A stretch of 64,000 bases of DNA from Maniola hyperantus. Taxonomy: Eukaryota; Arthropoda; Insecta; Lepidoptera; Nymphalidae. A program made the translations under genes and the position numbers. Within the stretch, counting starts at the first letter, position 1; each line of letters begins with the position of its first letter. The DNA lies in the NCBI RefSeq assembly GCF_902806685.2, contig NC_048553.1, positions 1,674,001 to 1,738,000 on the forward strand, read 5' to 3'. The notes under the pieces are model-generated. The model made no database searches. It saw only the letters and a list, made by a program, of their open reading frames with translations, and was not told where the DNA came from. Shown here one piece after another: positions 42,894 to 55,880 of the stretch.

Positions 42894-43466
42894 TTGAACG
42901 GTAAACCACACCATAGATAGATGCCTTGAAGTCTTCTCATTCTCATATAATCACAGAGCCCGGACCCCAATGTGCGAATACATAGATAGATATAGTCTGC
43001 CATCTTTACTGCCGTCGTAAAGGGACGTAATGAACAAACGTCTTTATGAGGTAACACTTGTAAACGTCAGATATCACTCATTCCTGGCAGAGGTTGCACA
43101 AAAAATGGCGTCGTAAATATTTCCTTAACAAAACTGCTCCTACTGAATATTGGAGCCATAAACTTGCTCTATAAAAATAAGCGTTTGGTCGTTTATGTTT
43201 TGTTCTAAATTAGAAATGGATGGTAGGACCTACTTTCTTCCTATTGATCTCTCCCATTCTGTCTGTAGTAGTCCTCATTACTGGGGGTTGTGACCCCTTT
43301 CACGATTGACTCACGTGGCGTGTGCCTTTTGCAACGAAGACTTTATTAGGATAACTGTCAAGAGGAGATTTTCTATTCCAGCTTACTTCCTCTTTGATTA
43401 ATAATTCTAGAGTCTCAATAGCTCAACTTTTCAGTAAGTGGACAAAAATATAGTATAGTCTGTTTT
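42894..43466. other. Intron, nothing recognised
   Basis: No shared repeat or coding similarity. Confidence 0.4.
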
Positions 43467-43600
43467 TTCAAAATGACTCCTCACGCGCCATTTTAACTCT
43501 TTGTGCAACTATCATGTCAAAAGTACGGTTTAACTTTAAAGTAAGGACTAAAATCGTACTTTTGGCGTGAAATTTGACACTTAGGGCATTTGTGCACTCA
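43467..43600. repeat. Short inverted-repeat element sharing a core with family H
   Basis: ACTCCTCACGCGCCATTTTA is close to 37689. CAAAAGTACG and CGTACTTTTG form an inverted pair (43517 and 43555). Confidence 0.55.
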
Positions 43601-43675
43601 TCTGTGAATTCCGTAAAAACACGAATCGAATTTGTATGATGGCCACTTCGAAGAATTACTTACGAACATTGTGTA

Positions 43676-43859
43676 GATATAGTAGGCGGTAGAAAGTAAT
43701 GTATGTACATTGACCTTTAGAAGGAGATTTGTAGAGCATTGTCTCTGTCGTTGAGACCGACAAAACGTCATATAGGTAATGCGTGACAGAGACACGCTCT
43801 ATAAAATCGAAATGTCATTCTAAAGGCCGATGTACATTTCTTTCTGCCGCATACTGTAT
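43676..43859. mobile_element. MITE family Q, copy 2
   Basis: GGCGGTAGAAAGTAATGTAT ... GTACATTTCTTTCTGCCGC at the ends, and AGAGCATTGTCTCTGTCG / GTGACAGAGACACGCTCT inside. Confidence 0.78.
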
Positions 43860-45976
43860 TTCAATTGCTACTACTATCTACATATTAATTTGTGACAATT
43901 TAATGCAAGAAAGCTAAGAATACAGGCTAGCTTTGCACAGAATATTGGTAGAGGTTGAATGACAAAAAACAGAAAGGCTTGGCGATTTAAAAGACCTTGA
44001 ATAAAGGATCTTTTTGAGGTGGAATTTAAAACTCTTTGTTTCTGTTCCGAATGATACAATATGTCCCAAACTCTTCTATTTTGGATAGTTTTCAACTTAG
44101 CCGGGCAGTTAAAATATTTATGAATACTATTCTGTCATTTGCATATTTATGGCGATGACATGAGGGTTAACCAAACAAAGGTCCCGTTCGATCCCGTTTC
44201 GTTTTGTTTCATGTCTTTAGTAAATAATACTAGATAGTATAGTAGATACATGTCACTCAAAAAATGCCCCATATTATATGGAAAACGAAACGTTTTATTC
44301 CCATACGTTGTTCATTACAGTGTCCTATTTCAATACAGTAATTTTTAACATACATATTCGTATATTTAAAACAGATGGTGAAGTTATGGGACCGATCTAA
44401 GCCAAAAATTTCTAAATGACGCTTCAGTTTCGAGCGTCATCCCCATTAGAGCGGGACGGCGAATTCAAAGTAAGACAGAGAGAGAAGAAATGAAAGGACT
44501 GTTTTTCGTGCGTTTTTTGCCCCGGAATCCATGCGTTCGAAAATTTTATTTTTAATACAAGAAAAGTATTCAAAAGATACGAAGGCATCAGGCATCAAGG
44601 CAGGTAGAAGACGCTCGGCCCGGGGTGTTTGCTTAGTTTTTTTTTCTGTGTTTTTTTGGTGTCTCGCAAAGAATCCAAGTTGATTTATGACCGTGGTCTG
44701 TGACGATTTGTGACCTGTAATTTCTGATGTGATTTTTGTCACTAACGGGCTCGAGACGGGTTGATTTATTAATTTATAAGACTCTGGGCGTGATCCGGTC
44801 TGACAGTTGTTTTCGTAACGTGTAATTTCGGTTCAACGGACGTATTATTTTCGTACCCACAATGATGTGTCAAACTTTTTGGTGGATTGTCTTTATCCTA
44901 AGCGGTGTGTAATTTTGTCAATTAGTTGTAGTTTTTTGGCCACTGGATATTGCAGCGTTTTGCACCGCTCTGCGGTTTGAATGAAGCAACATTTGTTTAA
45001 AGTTCGAACATTGTTAAAAACCGAAAAATAAATATTTTTAGGTTATTTTACGCTCAAACAAGAAGACGATGCGGCATGCTGCAAATAGACTTTATGAAGC
45101 ATGCTGAATTCAATTTTATGCCGAAAAACATCGCGATGTAGAATTATTGCAATATTACGTATGAACAGTACGACAGTCTTACGAAGAGTTTTGCCACATT
45201 TTAAATTTTGTTGTACCTAGCATGCCGCCCTGTGGCATGCCTATACTCCTTTAAAGAAAAGTAGTACCAGAGGGAACTAGAGTGTTGAGGGAACTCTCGT
45301 TTTCATCCTGAATCGACGATGTGTCAAATATTAGGCTATGAGTGACCGGTAATGTGAAATCAAAGAAAATATTATCGGCTACCTTAGGGCTACCGTCAAA
45401 TGTACTAACATTTGACGCCTGCCGTTGACGTCGAAGCCTCAACGTTTTGTTACAAGTTTCCCAAACTGTAGTGAACTATGGTAATACCGAACGCTCTGGA
45501 GTTTGAGCCATATCCATATAAAGTCATTATCAATTTGGTTGACAGTTTTTTTTCATTGGCAACATTAAAGTGTGTGGTAATTCTACAGTTTTATAGTATT
45601 TTGATGGTTAAACAGTGCAAATCACGCGTTCTCACACGGCCACACTTCCATCGCGTTAGTTGGCCATTTAAGCGGCGCCTTGGGGGTAATTTTGGCCCAG
45701 AAGGTCAGTTTTTCGGCCATTAACGCTCAGAGGGTTGCCGGGAATTAAGCGGGGTTGTAAAGGTGGTGCATAATGACTCACTCCGGGCCACTGAGGTAGA
45801 ATGGAGTGCAAGTTATATCGGCTATTACACCACCACTAAATATTGTTTTGGTTTGACGACTTAGATAGTTGTACAGGTACGTTAAATGTACGCTGTTTTA
45901 ACTACAAATTAATAGTAGATGCATAATTGCCTCTTCTACTATTTGATACGCTTGTGATAAGAATGAGGGTAACAAT
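43860..45976. other. Repeat-poor intron, candidate regulatory interval
   Basis: About 2.1 kb with no copy of the window's repeat families. It includes ATGACGCT / AGCGTCAT (44416-44440) and the palindrome-flanked GCATGCCGCCCTGTGGCATG (45220). No coding frame is recognised. Confidence 0.4.
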
Positions 45977-46116
45977 GGGGCCGATTCTCTTGTACACAAT
46001 CTTTAAACTAAACTAAATTAACAGGTCTAAATCTAGTGCTATCCTTTTCCGCAAGCAACATTATGACAGTGTCATTATAGTTTAGTTTAGAGATTGTGTA
46101 GAAGAGAATCAGCCCC
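45977..46116. mobile_element. MITE family G, intact
   Basis: GGGGCCGATTCTCTTGTACA to GTAGAAGAGAATCAGCCCC. The cleanest G copy in the window. Confidence 0.88.
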
Positions 46117-46742
46117 AGTAGGTACTTTGTGCGGTAAAGCTGGTCCTTTAGGCCTACGGTGAACGGTTGTAGGGTTAAGGCTAGATTTTTCGACGATAGT
46201 CCGCGACAGGTTGAATTTACTTTAGGTACGAAGAATTGAACTCGGAATTATTTTTTTTTTCGAATCGACAATAATTTAGGTATACCAATGCGCCACAGAG
46301 GCCGGCTAATCGCCGAATTTAAATTCTGATATAAATAAAAAAAGGTTATGTTTCTTTCTATCTGGTCTTTTTAACTTTTTTCATTCCATACATCTTTTCT
46401 TAGTCCCATTCATTTTTTATTTATTTAACTGTTATGAATAAAAATTTCCTATATTAAAGTCAGCCATTGTCATGTTATAGGGGATCCGAAGGTTTTTTTT
46501 GCGAAACGTATTAAAACACGTATGAATCTAAACGGCGGATTATGTTTGTAGAATCCAAGATGGCCTCTCGGATTAATGCCATATGAAAATAAATAAAAGG
46601 CAGATGTTTGTTTGTAAATACCTTTTTATGCTATTAATAATCCACTTTTGGAATATACTTAGATCGAGATATTTTACAAAATTAGATACAGTGAGGTAAT
46701 AAGTATTTTTTTCCACAAAAGTTCAAACGCCAAATTAAAAAA
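46117..46742. other. Intron with a family F end remnant
   Basis: GATAGTCCGCGACAGGTTGA at 46195 is an F terminus. The rest is unassigned. Confidence 0.4.
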
Positions 46743-47086
46743 AAAATGGTCAAGTGCAAGTCAGACTCGCACACGAAGGGTACCGTACCATGGTACAAGA
46801 AATAACACTTTTTAATTTTTTTTAATTTTCTTGGCGGTCATTTTAAAAAAAAAAATATTTATTTTTATTATTTTTATGATAGTGTTACCTACACTTCAAG
46901 GCAATTTTTGATATGTATTTAATATTATTTAGTAAATTATTATTTGTTGTTAAAGCGGCAATAGAAATGCACATTCTGTAAACACTTTACTCTCTACCTA
47001 CTACAGTCCACGAGATACAGCCCGGTGACGGATAGACGGACAGCAGAGTCTTAGTAATAGTGTTCCCTATGGGTACGAAATCCTAA
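46743..47086 (-). mobile_element. Family A-related element, diverged subtype
   Basis: GTCAAGTGCAAGTCAGACTC then GCACACGAAGGGTACCGTAC corresponds to the A right end. The other side carries CACGAGATACAGCCCGGTGA and GGATAGACGGACAGC instead of the usual GTCT end. Confidence 0.65.
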
Positions 47087-47799
47087 AAATCAATTTCCGC
47101 GAAAATTCACTATGAAGAAAAAAACGCCAAATGAAAATGAGCTATTTTATCATAGATTAATTATTGGTCTCGCTCCGCTATTTTATATTTATTTAAACCA
47201 ATAACTCAATTAGAGAGCACTAAAAGTTTGACGTGACCTCTACAACAACACTCGAATGTTTACGCGAGCCAAAAAATACCCACACAATTGGAATTCGAAA
47301 AAATGTTTTCATTACCAGCGATTCACACAACACTCGGCTTCGATACAAACATAAAAGCAATCGAAAGCAGTGTGTTAACCCTTGATATTTCCATGACCGC
47401 ACTAAGAAGCTAACAAACAAACAAACAATGTATTCATAACGGGCCGTGTTTATAACAGGCAGAGCACTCGCGCACGCTCGATTTGAAAATAAACAAGCCC
47501 CAAAGTGTTTTTTGACGGTGGAAAAAACAAATTTTAAACAACGCAAAAGTTTAACAGAACAAATACAAGCTCCGGAGTCCGGATAGCCCGCAACGCTCGT
47601 AATTGTACAATACTTTTGCTTAAGGTGAGGGTGGCTGTCGTTTGGGGGAAATAATAGAAATAACTGTCTACTTCCAGATAATACTGTCATAGTCGTAAAA
47701 ATATGCGACCTTCAGCAATAAAATTAATGCGGAACGACACGGAAGAAAAGAATATTAACACAATGGTTGCCTACCTTTCGAATTTTGTACTTTATTAAC
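47087..47799. other. Unassigned interval with a long chance frame
   Basis: A 156-codon minus-strand frame (47220-47690) is cysteine-, serine- and phenylalanine-rich with no domain, repeat or signal motif I recognise. There is no sign of splicing or conservation, so it is not called a gene. Confidence 0.4.
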
Positions 47800-48115
47800 A
47801 TAATCATCTCATCCCATCACCAGCCTACTATCAAGCCATGGGTCTCCTCTCAGAATTGGAAGGGTTTAGCATACCACGCTAGCCAAGTGGTGATTGACAG
47901 ACTTCACACACCTTTGAGAACGTTATGATTTTATGAATAACTCTCAGGCGCGTGCAGGTTCTCTCACGTTGTTTTCCTACACCGTTAAATCAAATGATAT
48001 TATAATTGCTTAAACGCTGACTCTGCCAAGTTAGAGCTGTGGGTGCCTGAGATGAAACTGATCCCGATCGAACGGAATTAATCAAACATCCGAATAGGAC
48101 GCCTTTGTCTGCTAC
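47800..48115 (-). mobile_element. tRNA-derived SINE, family E, diverged
   Basis: CACCAGCCTACTATCAAGCC, CACCTTTGAGAACGTTATGA and ACCGTTAAATCAAATGATAT. The tRNA-like head (48050-48100) is heavily mutated. Confidence 0.75.
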
Positions 48116-49347
48116 TAGTTATTCTATGACCAGTATTATACCTTAAAAACGCCTAATTTCACGCCTTTTTGACGTACCTACTAATACAATGTTATAAAGT
48201 CACATAACTCAGCGACAAACCTTTTTAAAAATATCAAATTTTATCATAACATTTTATGGAGAGTTCACCTTAACCCTGCAATGCCGTATGCACAATTATG
48301 CATGTGTGTGCGTGCGTGTGTCTTGTTTGTATAGGAATAAATGCTCTATGCACCACTTTATGAATAACAAAACTCATTCGCAATTCGACCCCTTATTGTG
48401 AGACTGCGTACCTTTTTTTAATTTCCACCCGGCACCCCTCCTAAATCCCGCCGGGCCAAAAATTAAAGTGTAATGGTGCAATGTTTAATAACTTATCTGC
48501 GGGTCGGAAATGTGTTTTGGCTTTTGTTAATATAATTTTTAAAAGTTAATACCATAAAAGGGTTGGGAAAATCGATGCGACGGATTTGCATATTGATATT
48601 TTGGGGCGTTCGGTAGTTCGACGCTTTCATACGTCCATAAATTAATGGCTTGATATTGAAATTTTTGTTTTATTTTAATACTCTGGAATGATGAGTAGAT
48701 ATTACACAGTAGTATATATATAGTAGTATATAAATATCAATACGTATGTATACATTACTTGATCTACATTACTTGATACTTAAATAAGTACCTAAGCAAA
48801 CACATCTGATCAAACTTCTGTGAATTTAAGGGGTATTCTCGAGGGGTAAACTTAGGTAACGCCATCCGAAAACAAATTACAAGATTTCGGCATTACTAAC
48901 CCCTAATCATCGACACATTGATGAAACAATCACAGCCCCTGGACGGACGGACGGAAGGGTTGGACGTATTATAACGTAATCTTGATTGATCTGCTACAAA
49001 TAACGTTGCTTTTCCTCCGTGTCGAATTGACCCCGCTGTGAGCATTTGAGGGTTAACTTAACACCATACACTATTGTGTGTGTAAACTGTGTATGAAAAA
49101 GATGAATATTCAAGGTTTTTTTGCATCAACTACTACATTGTAGCATGCCCTTCTCAATATGAAACTATGTTAATAACTTTAATTGTATTCAGAAACTTAC
49201 TGACTGAACACATTTCTTTAGCCATCATTCATCATCACTTCATGTTTTTAATAATTAATAAAAAAATACCAAAATAACAGTTTACTAATTTATTTCTTTA
49301 TATTTTAATTTTTACATACACACATAACTGTAGAATTTTGTAATTTA
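48116..49347. other. Repeat-poor intron
   Basis: About 1.2 kb without window repeats. A GT/GC run (GTGTGTGCGTGCGTGTGT) lies at 48304 and a TAGTAGTATATA microsatellite at 48708. No gene is seen. Confidence 0.4.
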
Positions 49348-49530
49348 AGCTAGGTTACACCCGCGACTTGATCTGCGTGAATTAGGTTTTTAAAAATTCC
49401 ATGGATTTTTTTCCATTTTCCGCAATAAAAAATAAGTAGTCATTCTGCAGGTCTTTAACTAATCCGTGCAAATGTAACATCAATCCGTCGCTAGTATGTT
49501 GCGGTATCATTGAAGGACAAACCAACGAAC
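49348..49530 (-). mobile_element. Family B2, reverse, diverged
   Basis: GCTAGGTTACACCCGCGACT to CATTGAAGGACAAACCAACG. Confidence 0.78.
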
Positions 49531-49572
49531 CAAAAAAGAAAGACAGTTCGTATCATAAAGTAAATTGCTGAC

Positions 49573-49620
49573 AAATATTCCCCTTTCCTCTCCAACTAAG
49601 CGTAAAGCTTGTGCTAGTAA
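49573..49620 (-). repeat. Family D tail fragment
   Basis: AATATTCCCCTTTCCTCTCC then AACTAAGCGTAAAGCTTGTG. Confidence 0.75.
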
Positions 49621-50710
49621 ATGCTGACGGTTGAAATAGTAATTTATTTATGCTAACAAACATTAATACAAAGAAATTACAGTCATTTTAATTGTGAATA
49701 ACTAATAGCACATGGAACATAGGCAAATGAAATCCTTAATTACACGGCACAAAAGAATATTTAATTAAAAAAGTACTACCTAGCCCCTGATCGCTTCGCC
49801 ATAGGCTATTTATTATTGTAAGGACATCGTCAATTACCTAGGTCCTCAAATTATAGACCATTTGATCGGGGGTAAATGTATATGCTGAGCCAAGGGGAAA
49901 GGGTAAGGAATTCACCCATAATTGTTTTTCTTTCATACATTCAAATCGTTCTAAATTGACTACTATTGCGTTAAAATAAGGTCTAAAATACTTTAGCAGT
50001 TTTCTTCATGGATTTTTTTTTTCGCGATAGGCGCATAAATTAATAGCAATGAACATATCAATCAATGTACGTCTTAACCCTCCAGTAGACGGCGATATTG
50101 ATGAAACAATTAGTGGTAATTGTTGTGTTTCTAGAAATACTACAATTAGTCGTTTAACTACGTATTTTAACGATTTAATAAAAAGTCTTCTCAAATACAA
50201 ATTTACTAGAACCTGGATTTCAAAATAATTATATTTTATACTGTCTTTTTAAATGTAAAATATTTTTTAATTGCAAATTAGGTAATAATTAAATTTCAGT
50301 GTGTAAATGAAATGAATTTATTTCATGTAGGACACCTCTTGCCATTTTGGTAATGGCTTGGCACTTAGGTTGGCTGGCTTTTCCTGCATGTTTAGCAGGG
50401 GAAGGGTGGGCGGTGCGTATTGCATGTTGCATGTTGCACCATACAGATTTGATCTGTTTCAGCGGATTATAGCAAACTAAGCTTTTGGTTCATTGTATAC
50501 TTAGGATATGTCAGTATACTCAGGACTCTATCACGGGTTCGGGAAGCAGATTAAACTGAGTAGAGCTGGCAAGAAACTCAGCATTGAAACATGCAACTAT
50601 GAGACTTATGTACCACGTGTTGCTGGAGTGCGTTCGGATTGGATTCTAATTAAAATATTCCCTACGAGTAATCAGGTCAAGTTATTATAAGCTAGTTAAA
50701 AATCAATTTA
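49621..50710. other. AT-rich intron, nothing firmly recognised
   Basis: A family O-like scrap (AGAGCTGGCAAGAAACTCAG) lies at 50562. No gene is seen. Confidence 0.4.
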
Positions 50711-50974
50711 ACACTAGATGATGCCCGCGACTTCGTCCGCGTGGATTAATTTTTTAAATCCGATGGGAACTCTTTTATTTCCCGGGATCAAAAAAGGCAT
50801 ATGTCCTTCCCCGGGATGCAAGCTATCTCTGTACCAAATTTCATCGGAATCGGTTAAACGGATGGGCCGTGAAAATCTAGCAGACAGGCAGACAGGTAGA
50901 CAGGCAGACAGGCAGACAGGCAGACAGACAGATAGAAAGACAGACAGACAGACACACTTTTGCATTATGGATTA
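50711..50974 (-). mobile_element. Family B1, reverse, with expanded CAGA array
   Basis: CTAGATGATGCCCGCGACTT to GCATTATGGATTA. The CAGA/CAGG microsatellite spans 50880-50953. Confidence 0.9.
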
Positions 50975-52584
50975 GAGGGTAGGATTTTAGTGATTTTGTG
51001 TTTTGTATAACTGACGAAGCGACATAGTCACTAAGTGACTAAGCTTCTAATAAATAAGAGGGAAAAAAAACTCTGAAACTAAAAAATTGTCCGTATCCAA
51101 TGGAAAATAGATCAGTATGTAAAAACAGTGTTTTTGAACCATTTCAAGTCAACACCAAAAGCTTCCCACTAAACTGGACTCTAAGACAAACAAACAACAT
51201 TAAGTCATGCGAAAATTCATTCACTTTGAATTAATGACAAAATTAAACACATCTACCATACAATTGATAAACATTAGGCACCGAAAAACGTTCCTACCCC
51301 ATATTTGTAGGTAAAAACACCCTAATTCACGTCAGCTGCTTGTGACTGGTCGTAACACACCCCCACGGCTATCCACCCTTATTTACCCTTCACATCCCGT
51401 AGACCTCTAGTAACCTTCGAATTGTGTCCGTCGAGGTGTCATTTTATACTGGTCTTTCAGACCGTGGTCCAGAATATCTTGACCTACAAATACGTACCAG
51501 CATTTGCGGGGTTAAGTACACTGTGGCGTGTCAAATTATGCCGGTCTTTGTCAACAGGGGATTTTGTCCGTACGCTGTCAAATACATAAAGAGTGTTTTT
51601 TTTTTCTTTTTGGGAATTATACGCAAAGATCGATAGGCGATTAACGGTGAGACGAATTCTGATTTTTGGGAAACCATTAAAAAAGCAATTTATGACATCG
51701 ATATTCTCTAATTGATTCCGAAATTTAAAAGGTCTAATGAACAGGCCCTTTTGAGGAAAATTCAAACATTGATATCCTTTAATGCTGCTTATCAGTAGAA
51801 AATATTTTTAGTAAGTATTTTTTGGAGGAAATATTTCGTATGGGCTAAATATTTTGTAAGTACATTTTTAATGAATAAAAGTTTTTGTAACTTTTTTAAT
51901 TTTTACTTGTTTCAAGTATTCATTCTACTTTGCTGGTCGTAGTCTTTGTCCTTATCAAATAACGCTTTTCTCTCCAAGGCTAATTATTTATTAAAATTGC
52001 TTAAATTCTAAAAAAAAATAAGGAATGGACCACTTATTTTAATGATGTCACAGCTTTCAAAGTATAACAAACTTGCAAACACGGCTATAACACGACAAAA
52101 TGTGATAGTGTTCGTTTAAGCACTACGCTATATCAAAATAAGTGTTCACATTATAAAGTCGGATAATAGTGAAGAAATCTGGCGACATTACGTGCCGCCT
52201 GGCATTCCTTCGCGGCTTTTATAATTGCAGCTTATACAGAGTGATTCGTTTTTGAATTACTTTGTTTTCTTTATTTAGTTACGGGCTTTTATACCTATGT
52301 ACATAAAAGCCCCATTAAAATCCAAGTACATAAAAGAAAAAGAAAATAACCTAAGTTTGCTAAACTACAGTTTCGACTAAAATGATCCATATACCTATCG
52401 TCCATACCACGTGATTTGCTCAGATATAAATTTAATTGAGTAAGTAGGTACAATAATTTTGATTAAAATCACAGTTTATGAATTAATGTTGATTAACATC
52501 AATATTTTCATAATCAAAACTTGGCAGTAGACTTCAATATTTCTTGGTTTACTAAATAAAATATGTAATACATATTTTTGAAAT
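50975..52584. other. Repeat-poor intron
   Basis: 1.6 kb without window repeats or recognised coding frames. Confidence 0.4.
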
Positions 52585-52822
52585 CCTGTATCCACGTGGA
52601 CGAAGTCGCGGGCTTCATCTTAGTATATAAAAAGAAAAGGTGACTGACTAACTGACTGACTGATCTATCAATGCACAGCTCAAACTACTGGACGGATCGG
52701 GCTGAAATTTAGCATGCAGATATATTATGACGTAGGCATCCGCTAAGAAAGGGTTTTTGAAAAATCAACCCCTAAGGAAGTTTGTGTAGTCCATGCGGAT
52801 GATGTCGCGAGCATAAGCTAGT
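52585..52822 (+). mobile_element. Family B end fragment joined to family C
   Basis: ATCCACGTGGACGAAGTCGC then GGGCTTCATCT is a B terminus; C follows directly (TATAAAAAGAAAAGGTGACT to GCGAGCATAAGCTAGT). Confidence 0.82.
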
Positions 52823-53724
52823 CTGGTAATAAAATACATATCGAACTGACACCTATTAGTAGAAAAGTGCAAATTATTTCAAACTGTAGACCTATGTATT
52901 TAAAAAATAGAGAGAATTTTACTTTTTGTCAAATAGGTATGTTTTAGGCGTGGGTTTTAGAATAACAATGCATCCAAGTTAAACGCTACGAATAAGCTAA
53001 ATCGAAACATTTCAATATAAATTATCTTACAAAAACAAGCGATTAAAAAATATTTCAAAGAAACATTAAAACCGCGTAAACAAAAGCTCTCAAAGTGCTT
53101 TACGATTGAAATACGCGTTAAAAAAAACATAACAGCGAATACCTCGGTGGAATTCATCTATCAATACTAAACCAATCACTCTATCAATCTCGTTTTCCTC
53201 TCAAGAAACGACACACGTAATAGTGGGAGGGATAAAAAATCACAATCAACCTGTATCAATGCTACGGACCTAGTAAAGTGGCGTATATAGACGCTGCGAC
53301 AAGTTGGGTGCCGACACGATTCTATCGCCATCACCTTTGATTGACTGACAGTCTCTCACTATAAAATACACTATTGGAGCAAGAATACCATATTTTCACA
53401 ACGAACGATTATAGCAATGTGATAATCACCACTGTCTTGCTAAGGTACCTGGCCTTTTACTTATTATTTTTCTGACTTACTTATTATCTTAAGATCTGCA
53501 AATCTGCAATTTTAAAAGTAGTCAGTCGGTAACCCAACGGCGGTATACCACGGAACAGAAAAAAATACGGTTGAAACCCAAAAGATAGGCTCAAAAAAGT
53601 AGAAAAAAAACTTTTAAAACAGTATATTCTATTTATTTCATTTATATCCACAGAGAATCCTGATTTAATACTGAACAATGAACCATGCTACAATAAACAA
53701 TAATAATTTAGGAAAGTAGGGTAG
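52823..53724. other. Repeat-poor intron
   Basis: No window repeats and no recognised gene. Confidence 0.4.
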
Positions 53725-53882
53725 GTATACAGGTCGATATGACAATCGGGATTGAGACGCTCCGCATACCCGCACAGCCCCCACGCTAGCCCAGTGCGGA
53801 ATAGCGCGGGTGACGTGCGGATATGCGGGGCGTCCCCCACCTCATACCCAGATTGTCATCTCGACCTGTCGCGTACTATACG
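53725..53882. mobile_element. MITE family F
   Basis: TACAGGTCGATATGACAATC ... GATTGTCATCTCGACCTGTC then GCGTACTATA. Well-preserved inverted structure. Confidence 0.87.
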
Positions 53883-54459
53883 TGGCTCTATACGGGCTTA
53901 TAGTTAGTCATCAAAACTTCAGTGTACAAAATCAGCTTCAGACCCAAATATTGTAATAATAAGTTGGCACGTCTATAGATACCATAGGTAACTCTACACG
54001 TATAACTTTACCAGTGGCAGTTTACAGTACTAATGTGACACCTAAGAAATAAGGTTCAAAATGGCGGTCAACAATAATTGCGCAGTGGACGACAGTGCTG
54101 CTACAACCGGCAGGGGTAACTTTGTAGGGCCGTGTATTTATGTCATTATTAACCGGTGCGAATTAATACTCATTCGGCGTCCATTTTTATCGCGCGTTTT
54201 CTGTCGCGGCGCAAAAAAAACCGCCATACCACAGCCGGGCTCCGCTGGCGACTTTTTGCGCGCCAGTCTGGACCGCAACGCGAGCTATCTGCCAAAAACG
54301 GACTGTTAATCGCGCCTGTGTGACACATTGCGATATAAAAATATATTAATTAAAAATATGGCGAGAAATATACGTGCAGCGATGTGAGATATTAAAATAT
54401 TATCTTCGCGATGGGATGAAGCGACTAAAATATGTAGGTAGGTACATATATCTAATCCT
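53883..54459. other. CpG-rich patch in intron
   Basis: 54040-54330 is richer in CpG (TCGCGCGTTTTCTGTCGCGG, TTTTTGCGCGCCAGTCTGG) than its surroundings. It matches no window repeat. An 82-codon open frame here shows no domain. It could be regulatory. Confidence 0.3.
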
Positions 54460-54611
54460 TACTAATATTATAAATACGAATTCAGGGAAAATCCTTCCCC
54501 AGGATGCAAGTTAGGTATATCAGTACCAAATTTCGTCAAAATCGGTTAAACGGATGGGCCGTGAAATGGTAGCAGACAGACAGACACACTTTCGCATTTA
54601 TAATATTAGTA
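54460..54611 (-). mobile_element. Family B1 copy bounded by inverted ends
   Basis: The usual B end TTCGCATTTATAATATTAGT A closes it at 54591-54611, and an inverted copy of that end (TACTAATATTATAAATACGA) opens it at 54460. The normal ACGCGG terminus is missing. Confidence 0.82.
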
Positions 54612-55485
54612 TGGCTAGATTAGGTAGGTAGTGCATAAAATTTGATTTCATCAATTATTGTTTATTAATTTAATTTATGTCATAAGGTACGATAGGGTTG
54701 TCATATGCATATTGTATAAAAGCCCTGTAAAAATAATAAAGATATGGGCAAGCATCGTCACCACCGACTTGAGTCAGTGTTAAAAAAACAGTTCTACGGT
54801 GACTTTCCTTGTCATTGCATAAAAATGTTCAACAATCCACTCTGCACTTTAGATAAAATCTCTCTCTGAAGTCCTGAGTACAAATGTATGAAATATTTGG
54901 CGCCATAATCTCTGACCAATAGCGGACACGAGCGTCCATCATTGGCGGATACAAATTCGCAATCCCTCAGATTAGGAATACCGACGCTCCCTTGCGTTCG
55001 AATTTCAAACGAGTAGGTATTGAAGGGTTGTTGTGGATTGTGATTTTAGCAATAGGTATACAGATCATTAGCAATATTCTAACCTGCTTCAACAAAAAGT
55101 TGATTGAAGTAAAACTACTTTAACATAGTTCATAAATTAAGTCCCTAAAACAATCAGTATCGTCTTAGGAGGTCCCAATAATTTGGGGCTAAAAACAAAT
55201 GCAGATCACAGGTTTGGCAATAAATTGTGTGCCAACCGAACCGGCAGCGTGCCAGGTCGTTGACTTGGGAAAATAAATGCGCGTTATTAAGGCAATTCGC
55301 TTATAAACTTTGTATACTGACCAGTGACCACTGATATACGACACCCAAAAATACTACTGAGTATAGTCCTGGATAGAGAATAGGTTGACAATGGCGTCGA
55401 TTTGATCTGTTAAAGTTTAAGGGGGTCTAGTGGGGGGGGTTGTGTATACGATAATAAGTGTCTGGCAATGCAATATATACCTAAA
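54612..55485. other. Intron, nothing recognised
   Basis: CCAATAGCGGACACGAGCGT then CCATCATTGG at 54920 forms an inverted CCAAT pair. No gene is seen. Confidence 0.35.
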
Positions 55486-55828
55486 CTAGCTGACCCGCCC
55501 CGGCTTCGCTCGGGTGGAATTTAGAAAATCGAGGTGGGGGATGAATTTCCAAAAATCCTGGAACACGTATTTCTTCACTAATGACCGAAAACCCAAATAC
55601 CAATTTTCATGCAAATAACTTGAAAAATGACGGACTTTCATCCCCTATTTAACCCACTTAGGGGTGGAATTTCGAAAAATCCTTTCTTAGTGGATACCTA
55701 CTCTTTACAAAGAACACACCCTCAAAATTGCATGTCTCTAGGACCAGTGGTTTAGGCTATGCGTTGATATATATGTCAGTCAGTCAGTCAGTCAGTCAGT
55801 CAGGACTTTGAATTTTATATATATAGAT
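55486..55828 (-). mobile_element. Short retroposon, family R
   Basis: CTAGCTGACCCGCCCCGGCT then TCGCTCGGGTGG opens it. CCCTATTTAACCCACTTAGG and a GTCA run resemble family C in layout. It ends TATATATATAGAT. Confidence 0.8.
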
Positions 55829-55837
55829 GTGTTATAA

Positions 55838-55880
55838 AATACCGGCCATGTGCGAGTCAGACTCGTGCACCGAGGGTATA
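55838..55880 (-). repeat. Family A end fragment
   Basis: CCGGCCATGTGCGAGTCAGA then CTCGTGCACCGAGGGT. Confidence 0.7.

Noticed and set aside
47220..47690. 156-codon minus-strand open frame
   Set aside because: No domain, no similarity I recognise and no splice or start context; the length is plausible by chance in 64 kb of two-strand sequence.
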